NCBI RefSeq assembly: GCF_003625475.1 | Contig: NZ_RAIQ01000009.1 | Location: 62,001 to 126,000 of the forward strand | Length of the DNA: 64,000 bases | Direction of reading: 5' to 3' | Source: Butyrivibrio sp. X503 | GTDB lineage: Bacteria > Bacillota > Clostridia > Lachnospirales > Lachnospiraceae | Part shown: positions 42,878 through 51,330 of the stretch, in pieces | How positions within the stretch are numbered: the first letter of the stretch is position 1 | Layout: every line of letters begins with the position of its first letter | Notes under the pieces: model-generated | Databases searched by the model: none | The model's input: the letters and a program-made list of their open reading frames with translations, nothing else | Told to the model about the DNA's origin: nothing | Translations under genes and position numbers: made by a program

Positions 42878-43957
42878 CCTGGTTGCCAGATCAATCTGCT
42901 GAACTACTCCGACACCGCCGCTTTCTTTTAGGAAAACTCCGCTTGAGCGAAGCTTCGCACAGGTGCCAAAAGAGCTGTCTCTAAGCTGATAATCTGTTTG
43001 CGCGCTTCTAAGATAGATTGCGCCGACATCCGCTTCTTTTAGTGTAAGAAGAGTATCGGTGCCGTCTTCGTTTCGCATCCAAACCCTGAGCTTATCATAT
43101 ACCTCATCGTTTTCATCGATCCAGCCGTTGCCGTCAAGATCATACGCGGACAGATCCTTGAATCCGTCACCGCTCTTTGTTCCAAAGAGCTCCGAGCCGT
43201 CATTTATCTTGCCGTCGCCGTTAATATCAAGCGAAAGAAATCCCGAGCCACCGGCTAGATTCGAAAGCTCTTCTTCCTTTCCATCGCAGTCCAGATCAAA
43301 ATAAAATGACTGGTCGCTGATCGATGTCACATCATTTCCTACATTGATAACGAGCGGATCAAGAAAGTTAACGGGCTGCGCAATGCTAATACCTGCGCTC
43401 AGAGCAAGCCTTGTCGACATGGAAAAACTTACGCCAAAATCGATGCTCCGCCCATCTTCCGTAAGTGCGATTCCCGTGCCTTCAAAAGTAACCTCCTCTT
43501 CTTCGATGTGGGTTTCCCTAACCGTCGTAACAGAGAGCATCCTGCCCGAAGAAATGAGATTCGACATGTCTGCGATCGTCTGTTTGAAAGAGACTGACTT
43601 GTGATCGCCGCCGATCAGCTGCATGTACTTAAGGATCTGCTCCAAAAGAGAAGTCCTTATCGCCATGATCTCTTCTTCAAGAGATTGCTCGGCTTGGCTG
43701 AGGTAGGCAGATCTTGTGGGCTTTAGAGAATTGTAATTCTCGCTTCCGAGCGCAGTGCCCTCCTCGGAAAAATCCGGATTCTTTGCAGCGTACGATAGGC
43801 CCTGTTTCGATGCCTTTTTCTGCTGGACTTCCAGATTTCCTTGGAAACTTTCCTGAAAGTTTCCGGCCATTGCGACGCCGGTCGACATCTCTACGACATT
43901 GTTTTCGTAGTACCTCGACGCCGACGTCAGGTTTACGTTACTTTGTGCAATTTTCAT
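42875..43957 (-). CDS. EF-hand-like calcium-binding protein under sigma-28-type control
   Basis: This 360-residue protein has no signal peptide. Residues 1-90 are polar. A helical stretch at about 85-150 has QSLEEEIMAIRTSLLEQILKY, and a beta-rich middle follows. The C-terminal calcium-binding loops are DLDCDGKEEE, DINGDGKINDGSELFG and DLDGNGWIDENDEVYDKL. The last third resembles the FDLDGDG...GSELFG modules of secreted calcium-binding proteins. GGAGGTGG lies before the ATG. A good sigma-28 promoter, 155 nt upstream, puts it in the flagellar regulon. The role in motility is unknown. Confidence 0.75.
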   Translation of the reverse strand: MKIAQSNVNLTSASRYYENNVVEMSTGVAMAGNFQESFQGNLEVQQKKASKQGLSYAAKNPDFSEEGTALGSENYNSLKPTRSAYLSQAEQSLEEEIMAIRTSLLEQILKYMQLIGGDHKSVSFKQTIADMSNLISSGRMLSVTTVRETHIEEEEVTFEGTGIALTEDGRSIDFGVSFSMSTRLALSAGISIAQPVNFLDPLVINVGNDVTSISDQSFYFDLDCDGKEEELSNLAGGSGFLSLDINGDGKINDGSELFGTKSGDGFKDLSAYDLDGNGWIDENDEVYDKLRVWMRNEDGTDTLLTLKEADVGAIYLRSAQTDYQLRDSSFGTCAKLRSSGVFLKESGGVGVVQQIDLATR

Positions 43958-44118
43958 GGTTCCACCTCCAAACGGTAGCCCTGAAGGTGCTCTTTTTTGC
44001 GCAAAAAAAGTGAACCTTCAAAGCTGAAGATTATAATCCTCCTTGAAGATCCATGCTTTCCATAGCTCAATACACTACGCCTTGGACTGCACCTCGGCGC
44101 GGTGATATTTCACAATAT

Positions 44119-44145
44119 ATATCGGCGTACAGCCGTGGCAAATTA
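44119..44145 (-). promoter_or_regulatory. Sigma-28 promoter of the EF-hand-like gene
   Basis: Read on the minus strand: TAAT-N15-GCCGATAT. The -10 element is a full match to the Firmicutes sigma-D consensus and the -35 core matches 3 of 4 bases. Confidence 0.72.
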
Positions 44146-44218
44146 AGAGGAGCAGCGTGGAAAATAACATAGAAAACAAATCCGCGCAATTACCGATACA
44201 TATTGGGCATCCTGCATA

Positions 44219-44247
44219 TTGTTTATTCCTGCCCGCGGTGTTATCAT
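44219..44247 (+). promoter_or_regulatory. Sigma-A promoter of the ion transporter gene
   Basis: TTGTTT at 44219-44224, a 17-bp spacer and TATCAT at 44242-44247 with an extended TGT. It gives a leader of about 150 nt. Confidence 0.6.
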
Positions 44248-44267
44248 GGAGGCATATTTTTTTGAAA

Positions 44268-44340
44268 CAAGGGCGTTTCATCTAGAAAAATCAGATGGGA
44301 CGCCTATCTTATGTCATGCGGGACATGAGCGTAAGTTCTT
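44268..44340 (+). promoter_or_regulatory. Structured 5' leader, possible riboswitch (unassigned)
   Basis: Two stems are visible. GGGCGT (about 44271) pairs with ACGCCT (about 44299), with an inner ATCT/AGAT. CTTATGTC pairs with GACATGAG, with a six-base loop. Conserved-looking GGGAC words occur twice (about 44297 and 44321). No known class is recognised with confidence. Confidence 0.4.
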
Positions 44341-44402
44341 TAATGCATGCTTAGTGATAATCAGGCGCAGGCATAAGGTTTCAGACAGCAGGAGGTTATA
44401 CT

Positions 44403-45755
44403 TTGTTAGCAGCACAGATTTTTGCCGTAATTATTTTTATCGGAATGTTCGTGATGATAGTTCTTGATAAGATAGAGAGGCACTACGTAACACTGGGAAG
44501 TGGTATTCTCACACTTACCGTCGTATTTGGAATTTGTATGGGCAATTTAAATGCCATACTCAATACACTCGCATTTAAAGATTTCTTTACCAGAGATTTC
44601 TGGTATCAGCTTGAGGAAAGCGAAAGCGCCGGTATCAACTGGGCAACCATCTTATTCATCGCCGGAATGATGGTAATGGTAGAAGGCATGGCGAAAGCGG
44701 GATTCTTCCGCTGGCTCTGCATGAAGATAGCTTTTCTTGTCAAATGCAAAACAATTCCGATCTTTATCACCTTTACTATAATGGCCGCTGTTCTTTCGAT
44801 GTTCATCGACAGCATCACGGTTATCATGTTTCTTGCGGCCGTAACCGTCGAGCTTGCACAGCTCTTGGATTTCAATCCTCTTCCGATGATACTCTCTGAG
44901 ATTTTCTGCGCCAACCTTGGCGGAAGCGCGACCATGTGCGGAGATCCCCCGAACATCATCATCGGTACTTCACTTGGTTTATCATTCTTTGATTTCCTTA
45001 CAAACACGGGTATTGCAGCGGGAATAGGGCTTGTTGTGGCTGTCATTTTCCTGTATTTTGCATTCAGAAAAGAGCTTGTTTCAAAGAAAGCAGAGAAAAT
45101 AGATATCAGCAAGCTCCCCGATCCTTCGGAAGCAATCACTGATAAAAAAGACTTCATTATAAGCAGCGTTATTTTTGCATGCGCGGTAATACTACTCGTA
45201 ACGCACGGCACAACTCATCTTACCGTTGCAACGATAGGTCTTTTCATCGGAGTGATCACGCTCATTACATCCGGAAAGCACGCGCTTGAACTTCTCAAAA
45301 AAGTAGATTACAAGACACTTGTCTTTTTCATAGGATTGTTTATTGTCGTAAGCGGACTTGAAGAGACACAGATCCTCGATAAGATCGCTATGTTCATCGA
45401 GAGCATAAGCGGCGGAAACAAGAGACTTATGATCGCGATCATTCTCTGGGTATCGGCTATCGCCAGCGCCTTTGTTGACAACATTCCTTTTGCGGCAACG
45501 ATGGTTCCCGTCATAAAGAACCTCTCCGCAGCGTCCGGAATGCCTATCACAACACTTGCGTGGGCACTTGCCATAGGTACCGACATAGGCGGAAGTGCAA
45601 CCCCCATCGGAGCGTCTGCCAACGTAGTCGGAACCTCCGTCGCAGCCAAGAGCGGACATCCCGTAACGTGGGGACGCTATTGCAAGAAGCTCGCACCCGC
45701 AACAGTAATAATTTTACTGGTTTCAACAATATATTTGTTTATAATATACTTATGA
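44403..45755 (+). CDS. SLC13/ArsB-NhaD superfamily ion transporter
   Basis: The 450-residue membrane protein has about eleven or twelve hydrophobic helices. It starts at a TTG with a strong AGGAGG 6 nt ahead. CGDPPNIIIGTSLGLSFFDFL and the late ASAFVDNIPFAATMVPVIKNL match the two repeat motifs of the ArsB/NhaD/CitMHS group. The ASANVVGTSVAAKSGHPV end matches too. It could exchange sodium for protons or move a dicarboxylate. The substrate is not decided by sequence. Its folded leader suggests control by a ligand or ion. Confidence 0.85.
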   Translation: MLAAQIFAVIIFIGMFVMIVLDKIERHYVTLGSGILTLTVVFGICMGNLNAILNTLAFKDFFTRDFWYQLEESESAGINWATILFIAGMMVMVEGMAKAGFFRWLCMKIAFLVKCKTIPIFITFTIMAAVLSMFIDSITVIMFLAAVTVELAQLLDFNPLPMILSEIFCANLGGSATMCGDPPNIIIGTSLGLSFFDFLTNTGIAAGIGLVVAVIFLYFAFRKELVSKKAEKIDISKLPDPSEAITDKKDFIISSVIFACAVILLVTHGTTHLTVATIGLFIGVITLITSGKHALELLKKVDYKTLVFFIGLFIVVSGLEETQILDKIAMFIESISGGNKRLMIAIILWVSAIASAFVDNIPFAATMVPVIKNLSAASGMPITTLAWALAIGTDIGGSATPIGASANVVGTSVAAKSGHPVTWGRYCKKLAPATVIILLVSTIYLFIIYL

Positions 45756-45817
45756 TATAGGTGCCAAAAGACAGGGCACATACAAGCTTATATGTTGGCA
45801 TCAGCGGGAGGGTGATT

Positions 45818-46417
45818 ATGTCACAGATTATTATTTCAGTCGGACGTGAATTCGGAAGCGGCGGACGAGTTATCGCCGAGGAATTGGCAAAGAGATTCGA
45901 GCTTCCGATATACGACCGTCATCTGATCACGGAGATTGCAGAGAAAATGGGGATGACAATCGATTCCGTGGAGAAATACAACGAAACCCCCAAGAATGTC
46001 TTTTTATCAAGACGGGTTAAAGGATACAGCAATTCAATCGAGGACAATATCTCCGAGATGCAGTTCGATTTTCTTGAAGACAAGGCAAAGAGCGGCGAAT
46101 CATTTGTTGTGATCGGAAGATGCTCAGAGACCAAACTCAAGAAATATCCGGGACTTATTTCCTTCTTTATATTAGGTGATATGGATAAAAAGATCTCTCG
46201 CGTCATGGAAGTATACGGACTGAGCGAAGAGGACGCCAAGAGATTCATACTCAAGAAGGATAAAAAGAGAAAGCGTTATCACAACTATCACTGTCAGGGA
46301 AAATGGGGTGATTCGAGAATCTACGATTTTTCTATAAACAGCTCCAAGCTCGGCATCGATAAAACCGTGGATATAATTGAAGAATATATAAAGGCACGTA
46401 TCGAGGAGCTTGGATAA
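45818..46417 (+). CDS. Cytidylate kinase-like family protein
   Basis: The protein has 199 residues from the ATG with GGGAGGGTGATT ahead. An in-frame ATG-less extension to 45761 is unlikely. It has IISVGREFGSGGRVIAEELAKR as the P-loop, then PIYDRHLI, a VVIGRCSE strand and KKDKKRKRYHNYHCQGKWGD, the lid typical of the cytidylate-kinase-like group. These proteins differ from the essential Cmk. Their nucleotide substrate is not well known. It begins 62 nt after the transporter and may be co-transcribed. Confidence 0.85.
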   Translation: MSQIIISVGREFGSGGRVIAEELAKRFELPIYDRHLITEIAEKMGMTIDSVEKYNETPKNVFLSRRVKGYSNSIEDNISEMQFDFLEDKAKSGESFVVIGRCSETKLKKYPGLISFFILGDMDKKISRVMEVYGLSEEDAKRFILKKDKKRKRYHNYHCQGKWGDSRIYDFSINSSKLGIDKTVDIIEEYIKARIEELG

Positions 46418-46474
46418 GATAGACGTTTGTTACTGAAGATCTAATGGTGAAACAATATATAAATGGAGGTCAAT

Positions 46475-47809
46475 ATGAGCAAGTATACCAAAGAAGACAT
46501 TTTCCGTATCGTTGAAGAAGAGGACGTAGCATTTATAAGGCTTCAGTTCTGCGATATCTTCGGAATTCCCAAGAACATCGCGATAGCTGCAAGTCAGCTC
46601 GAGTGCGCGCTCAACAACGAGTGCATGTTTGACGGCGTGTCCGTTGAAGGCTTTGTCAGAAGCGACGAGAGCGACATGTATCTGTATCCCGATCTCGACA
46701 GCTTTGAGATATATCCTTGGAGACCGCAGTCCGGTAAGGTTGCCAGAATGTTCTGCAACGTCTATACGGTTGACGGCAAGCCTTTTATGGGCGATTCCAG
46801 AAATGTTCTTCATGAGGTTGTAAAAAAAGCCGAGAAGATGGGCCTTAAGTTCAAATTAAATCCCGAGCCCGAGTTCTTCTTATTTGATTACGACGACGAG
46901 GGAAGACCGACCAACAAGACTCATGAAAAGGGCGGATACTTTGACGTTGCTCCCGCAGACCAGGGCGAGAACGTAAGAAGAGATATCATCCTTAATCTCG
47001 AGGAGCTCGGATTTGATATCTCATCCTCTCACCATGAGATCGCACCCGCGCAGCACGAGATCGACTTTAGAGAAGAAGATGCCGAGCGCACGGCAGACAT
47101 GATCATGACCTTCAGAATGGCAGTAAAGACAATCGCCAAAAAGCACGGCCTATATGCTACATTTATGCCCAAGCCCACAGAAGGAATCAGCGGCTCCGGT
47201 ATGCACATCAATATCCTTGCTCAGGATAAAAAAGGAAACAACGTCTTTGTAAATGACAAGGGCGACCTTTCCGATACAGCCAAGTACTTTATTGCAGGCG
47301 TGCTCAGCCACGTTAAGGCAATGACACTTGTTACAAATCCTATAGTTAATTCATATAAGAGACTTGTTCCGGGCTACGATGCACCGGTCAACATCTCTTG
47401 GTCTTCTTCAGGCGCCAACAGAAGCGCTCTTATAAGAATACCTTCAAAGCGTGGTCAGGACACAAGGATCGAGCTTAGAAACCCCGATTCCACATGTAAT
47501 CCCTACCTTGCGATCGCACTTATCCTCGCAGCGGGTATGGACGGAATCAAGAACAAAATGAACCCTCCGAAAGAGCTTGGAGATAATCTCAAGAACGCAA
47601 CCTACGACGATCTTAGGGAGAGCAGCCTTGAGACACTTCCCATGACTTTGGGCGAAGCAATAGATGCTTACCAGGACGATGAGTTTGTAAAAAGCGTTCT
47701 CGGAAGTTCTATATTTAATAAGATACTCGACGCTAAGAGAAAAGAGTGGAAGGATTTCCGCACCTGTGTAACCCAGTGGGAGATTGGTAGATATCTCAAC
47801 ATCTTTTAA
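46475..47809 (+). CDS. glnA: Glutamine synthetase, type I
   Basis: The protein has 444 residues from the ATG at 46475, whose GGAGG site sits inside the longer reading frame. It makes glutamine from glutamate, ammonia and ATP. Landmarks are LQFCDIFGIPKNI near the start, MFDGVSVEGFVR, KLNPEPEFFLFD, ISSSHHEIAPAQHEIDF, a GSGMHIN ATP/metal site and APVNISWSSSGANRSALIRIP. The length matches the GSI-alpha form, which is feedback-controlled and lacks the adenylylation insert. An ANTAR protein follows. Confidence 0.95.
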   Translation: MSKYTKEDIFRIVEEEDVAFIRLQFCDIFGIPKNIAIAASQLECALNNECMFDGVSVEGFVRSDESDMYLYPDLDSFEIYPWRPQSGKVARMFCNVYTVDGKPFMGDSRNVLHEVVKKAEKMGLKFKLNPEPEFFLFDYDDEGRPTNKTHEKGGYFDVAPADQGENVRRDIILNLEELGFDISSSHHEIAPAQHEIDFREEDAERTADMIMTFRMAVKTIAKKHGLYATFMPKPTEGISGSGMHINILAQDKKGNNVFVNDKGDLSDTAKYFIAGVLSHVKAMTLVTNPIVNSYKRLVPGYDAPVNISWSSSGANRSALIRIPSKRGQDTRIELRNPDSTCNPYLAIALILAAGMDGIKNKMNPPKELGDNLKNATYDDLRESSLETLPMTLGEAIDAYQDDEFVKSVLGSSIFNKILDAKRKEWKDFRTCVTQWEIGRYLNIF

Positions 47810-47828
47810 AGAAACTTGAGGCTTATTT

Positions 47829-48383
47829 GTGAATATAATCATTGCTTTTGCCAAATCGGAAGATGCGCAAAATTTCAAAAGCATATTAAGCCGTGGCGGA
47901 TATGACGGAATTATAACCTGCACTTCGGGAGCGCAGGCTCTTTCCGCTATGGAAGATCTTGGAAGCGGAGTCGTTATTTGCGGCTACCGCTTAAGTGACA
48001 TGCTCTATTCCGAGCTCGCCCTGGATCTCCCCAAGTTTTTCCAGATGCTCATGATAGCATCCCCGGACAAGGCACCGATGGACAACTGCGGTGATAAGCT
48101 TGTTTATCTGCCGACTCCGCTCAAGAAATCGGATCTTTTTTCCACCCTTGAGCTCATGCTTGAGGGCGTGACAAGAAGTAGGAAGAAAGCCAAAGAAAAG
48201 GCCAAGAAAGAGGGCAGGTCCGAAGAGGACAAGAAGATAATAGGTCAGGCAAAAGAGATCCTGATGGACAGGCACCATATGACAGAGCCCGAGGCGCATA
48301 AATATCTGCAAAAATGCGCTATGGACTCCGGAACGAGTCTCAAAGAGACCGCTGAGATGGTCATTTCCCTATCCGCGATATAA
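47829..48383 (+). CDS. ANTAR-domain regulator with degenerate receiver domain
   Basis: This 184-residue protein starts at a GTG. The first 115 residues look like a response-regulator receiver. At the strand-3 position, where a phosphorylated Asp is expected, VVICGYRLSD has no Asp in line, so it may not be phosphorylated. A basic linker (RKKAKEKAKKE) leads to the ANTAR domain (IGQAKEILMDRHHMTEPEAHKYLQKCAMD), which binds RNA hairpins and blocks terminators. It lies 20 nt after glnA, the usual clostridial partner, suggesting nitrogen control by antitermination. Confidence 0.85.
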   Translation: MNIIIAFAKSEDAQNFKSILSRGGYDGIITCTSGAQALSAMEDLGSGVVICGYRLSDMLYSELALDLPKFFQMLMIASPDKAPMDNCGDKLVYLPTPLKKSDLFSTLELMLEGVTRSRKKAKEKAKKEGRSEEDKKIIGQAKEILMDRHHMTEPEAHKYLQKCAMDSGTSLKETAEMVISLSAI

Positions 48384-48472
48384 AATATTTTTTAGCGAAT
48401 GGCTGTCAACCTGCTCTGCGCGCCGTTTTCATTTTTTCTTGAAGGTTTTTGCTTATTTTTATAAAATTAATC

Positions 48473-48499
48473 TAAAGTTTTTTATAAATTATCCGATAA
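48473..48499 (+). promoter_or_regulatory. Sigma-28 promoter P1 upstream of flgM
   Basis: TAAA at 48473-48476, 15 bp, TCCGATAA at 48492-48499. Near-consensus. It lies 101 bp upstream of a second promoter of the same type. Confidence 0.85.
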
Positions 48500-48573
48500 A
48501 GATAATGTAAAGTGTAAAAAGGTATGCACACCTTGGGTATTTACGCTATTTCATTTTTCTTTTCTCAAAAGAC

Positions 48574-48600
48574 TAAAGAAATGGTAACTTCTACCGATAA
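48574..48600 (+). promoter_or_regulatory. Sigma-28 promoter P2 upstream of flgM
   Basis: TAAA at 48574-48577, 15 bp, ACCGATAA at 48593-48600. It lies 43 bp before the flgM start and shares the GATAAAGATA run with P1. Confidence 0.85.
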
Positions 48601-48642
48601 AGATAGTAAGAAGTAAATGCTCCAAGGAAGGAGGAAGAAGAT

Positions 48643-48930
48643 ATGCGTATAGAAGCATACAGTCAGGTCCAGCAGATCTACAATAACAGCAAAGTGAATA
48701 AGGCTCAGCAGACCAAGAAGACAGGCGATATCAGAGATACAGTATCGTTTTCTTCTATTGGAAAAGATATCCAGGTTGCTAAGCAGGCTGTTAAGGCAAC
48801 TCCCGATGTTAGGGAAGATGTCGTAGCTAAGTTTAAGGCAGCTATCAAGAACGGCACTTATGATGTTAGCGGAGAGGATTTTGCTGATAAGTTACTGGCT
48901 AAGTACGACGAAGCCAACGGCCTCGCCTAA
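48643..48930 (+). CDS. flgM: Anti-sigma-28 factor FlgM
   Basis: The 95-residue protein starts MRIEAYSQVQQIY. The middle is disordered and polar, and the C-terminal helices DVREDVVAKFKAAIKNGTYDVSGEDFADKLL form the sigma-28 binding region. It is exported through the hook-basal body, which frees the sigma factor for late genes. AAGGAGGAAG precedes the ATG. It is transcribed from two sigma-28 promoters, so the sigma factor makes its own inhibitor. It leads flgN and both flgK genes. Confidence 0.93.
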   Translation: MRIEAYSQVQQIYNNSKVNKAQQTKKTGDIRDTVSFSSIGKDIQVAKQAVKATPDVREDVVAKFKAAIKNGTYDVSGEDFADKLLAKYDEANGLA

Positions 48931-48968
48931 CTGAATAATATAAATGATAAATACGGAGGATGATTCCA

Positions 48969-49487
48969 GTGGCAAGTCTTATGGAAAACTTGGTCGACGT
49001 ACTCGACCGGGAATGCAGTAGTTACGAGAAATTGCTGGGGTTATCTAGCCGCAAGACCTCTATTATTGTGAGAGGCGATCTGGCGGCACTTGCTAAAATC
49101 ACGGATGAGGAGCAGTACATAATAGGTAATATCCAGTCCCTCGAAAAACAACGCGAAACAGCTATGAAGGATATTGCGAATGTACTTAACAAGGATGTTG
49201 ATTCATTAAAACTGACCGATTTGATCGCGGTATTGGAGAAAAGACCCGACGATCAGAAGAAACTGGCATTGCAGCGCGATAGACTCGTTGGCGTTGCGGA
49301 TAATGTCAGACGTGTAAACGGCCAGAACCAGGAACTACTCAGAAGTTCTCTGGAGATGGTGCAATTCGAGATGAACATCATCCAAGCCTCAAAAAGAGCT
49401 CCGGAAACGGCAAACTATTCGAGAGCGGCAGGCACTACTGGCGATGTTATCGGTTACACATCGGGCGGGTTTGATGCAAAGCAATAA
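48969..49487 (+). CDS. flgN: Flagellar chaperone FlgN
   Basis: The protein has 172 residues from a GTG at 48969, 9 nt after GGAGG; an ATG at 48960 touches the ribosome site. It is an all-helical coiled-coil protein (LMENLVDVLDRECSSYEKLLGLSSRKTSII, then ALAKITDEEQYIIGNIQSLEKQR), the FlgN pattern. It keeps hook-junction proteins FlgK and FlgL unfolded and delivers them to export. Two flgK genes follow directly. Confidence 0.87.
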   Translation: MASLMENLVDVLDRECSSYEKLLGLSSRKTSIIVRGDLAALAKITDEEQYIIGNIQSLEKQRETAMKDIANVLNKDVDSLKLTDLIAVLEKRPDDQKKLALQRDRLVGVADNVRRVNGQNQELLRSSLEMVQFEMNIIQASKRAPETANYSRAAGTTGDVIGYTSGGFDAKQ

Positions 49488-49488
49488 T

Positions 49489-49514
49489 GTACCACTTGAG
49501 TACAGCGGTGGTAC
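49489..49514 (+). other. Hairpin between flgN and flgK
   Basis: GTACCAC at 49489-49495 pairs with GTGGTAC at 49508-49514, right after the flgN stop. A second short stem (ACCG/CGGT, about 49546-49560) with six T follows near 49566-49572 and may partly terminate or process the mRNA. Confidence 0.5.
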
Positions 49515-49616
49515 TAAGGCATGTAGATAAACCCACCGATGGATACCGTTAATCGCGGTAGTGTCTTTTTTGTACCCAAAAAACAGTGGTTTTGGTAAAA
49601 GAAATGAGGTAAGCCC

Positions 49617-51275
49617 ATGTCACTTATGGCTAACTTATATGTTGGAAGCTCAGGACTTCAGGTATCGCAGAACGCACTGAACACCACAGCTCACAACATG
49701 GCAAACTTAGATACCGAAGGATATACAAGACAGCAGGTATCGCAGGGAACCAGAGCATACCAGACTCTGGAAAAAAAGCTTGAATGCATCGCCTGGAAAC
49801 AGATAGGAACGGGCGTTAATTATAATAATTGTAAGCAGGTAAGGAGTGAATTCCTCGACAAGTCCTACAGAAAAGAGTCAGGAAGGTACGCCTTTTATGA
49901 TGTGTCTACAAAGACACTTGAAGAAGTAGAAGATCAGCTTCAGGAAATGAACGGAACAGAGTTCGCAGATTCACTCAACAACCTCTGGACAGCGGTTCAG
50001 GAGCTCGCCAAAGATCCTTGCTCGGCAGTAACACAGAGCGCAATGGTAACAAGAGCAAACGAGTTCCTTACAAGAGCAAAGAGCGTATACGACGGACTTA
50101 AGGATTATCAGGAAAACTTAGATACAACCGTTTACGACATAGTAAAAAACATCAACAAGTACGGCGACAGAATAAAAGAGCTCAATGAAAAGATAGTGGA
50201 TATCGAATCCGGCAAGCAGGAGAAGGCCAACGACCTTCGTGATGAGAGAAACAATATTCTCGATAAGCTCGGCGAGTACGGAAAGATAGATTATTCCGAA
50301 GACATCTTCGGAAACGTATCGGTTCTTTTTGAAGGATCAAGCTTCGTAACAACAGACCACGTTAATCACATAGGAATAGATACCAAGCTTGGAAGTGCGG
50401 TAGGATATGCAACTCCTTATTGGGAGTACGCAGCACGTACAGAATACGATAAAGACGGCGACAAAGTTGTTGTTTCGATCGACGGAGCACACATTTATGA
50501 CCTTACACAGACGATAGAAACATCAACGGATACCGATATAGGAAAGCTTAAGTCGGTTCTTTTGGCAAGAGGCGATCACAACGCAACATATCACGATATC
50601 GTTGAGAACGAGGACTACTACAACAGCAATATTTCCAAGTCGGTTATCATGAATGTCCAGGCCGAATTCGATCAGATGGTTCACAACATCATGACAGCCA
50701 TCAACGAGGTTTTGGAAGAAGCGGAGAGTAATCCCGCAACAATTGACAACACACTCGGAACGGTTAAGGACTTCGACCTTTTCGTTGTAGCAAACCCCGA
50801 GGACAGGATCGTTTACGACATGGGCGATGAGTGCCCGGCAGGAACGGTATATACAGGCTTCACAATAACAAACACTCAGATAAACTCAAAGTTCCTTCAG
50901 AATCCTACAATCTTTACTTTCAGAACGGTCGAGGGCAACGAAGATACAGAGACGATGACCAAGTTAAAAGAGGCTTTTACTTCGGAAAAGTACACTCTTA
51001 ACCCCAATGTTTCGACAAAGACCAGCTTTATCACCTATTACAACAGCCTCGTATCACAGGTTGCTAACACAGGTGATGTTAACAAGAGTATCGCAGCAGC
51101 GCAGGAACAGACGGTTTCTTCCGTATCATCGGCAAGAGAGCAGATAGTCGGAGTATCAAGCGACGAAGAGCTTGAGTATATGATCCAGTTTCAGAATGCA
51201 TTTAATGCATCAAGCAGATATATCAACGTAGTAAGTGAGATGCTTGAGCACCTCGTAAACACACTCGGCTCATAA
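49617..51275 (+). CDS. flgK: Flagellar hook-associated protein FlgK, first copy
   Basis: This 552-residue hook-junction protein has the N-terminal rod-like block NLYVGSSGLQVSQNALNTTAHNMANLDTEGY, coiled-coil segments around residues 150-215, and the C-terminal SAREQIVGVSSDEELEYMIQFQNAFNASSRYI. It forms a ring between hook and filament. The next gene is a second, clearly different FlgK, so one may form a distinct junction or replace the other. A weak sigma-28-like element (TAAG-N16-ACCGATGG) lies about 100 nt upstream. Confidence 0.9.
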   Translation: MSLMANLYVGSSGLQVSQNALNTTAHNMANLDTEGYTRQQVSQGTRAYQTLEKKLECIAWKQIGTGVNYNNCKQVRSEFLDKSYRKESGRYAFYDVSTKTLEEVEDQLQEMNGTEFADSLNNLWTAVQELAKDPCSAVTQSAMVTRANEFLTRAKSVYDGLKDYQENLDTTVYDIVKNINKYGDRIKELNEKIVDIESGKQEKANDLRDERNNILDKLGEYGKIDYSEDIFGNVSVLFEGSSFVTTDHVNHIGIDTKLGSAVGYATPYWEYAARTEYDKDGDKVVVSIDGAHIYDLTQTIETSTDTDIGKLKSVLLARGDHNATYHDIVENEDYYNSNISKSVIMNVQAEFDQMVHNIMTAINEVLEEAESNPATIDNTLGTVKDFDLFVVANPEDRIVYDMGDECPAGTVYTGFTITNTQINSKFLQNPTIFTFRTVEGNEDTETMTKLKEAFTSEKYTLNPNVSTKTSFITYYNSLVSQVANTGDVNKSIAAAQEQTVSSVSSAREQIVGVSSDEELEYMIQFQNAFNASSRYINVVSEMLEHLVNTLGS

Positions 51276-51330
51276 CGAGCAATGAATTAAACACTCACGG
51301 ACCTGGTTATTTTGGGAAAAGGAGCAAGCT

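Larger units (their letters stand above)
43958..44402. other. Divergent regulatory region between EF-hand-like gene and ion transporter
   Basis: These 445 bases contain no convincing gene. They hold the minus-strand sigma-28 promoter (44119-44145) and a long hairpin in its leader (GAAGGT...ACCTTC at 43983-44019 around TTTTTTGCGCAAAAAA). They also hold a sigma-A promoter for the transporter (44219-44247) and a folded 150-nt transporter leader. Confidence 0.7.

Noticed and set aside
44246-44467. Small plus-strand reading frame starting with ATGGAGGCATAT
   Set aside because: It runs into the transporter gene in another frame, has no ribosome site at a proper distance, and its codon pattern is not like that of neighbouring genes. 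The region reads better as a structured leader.
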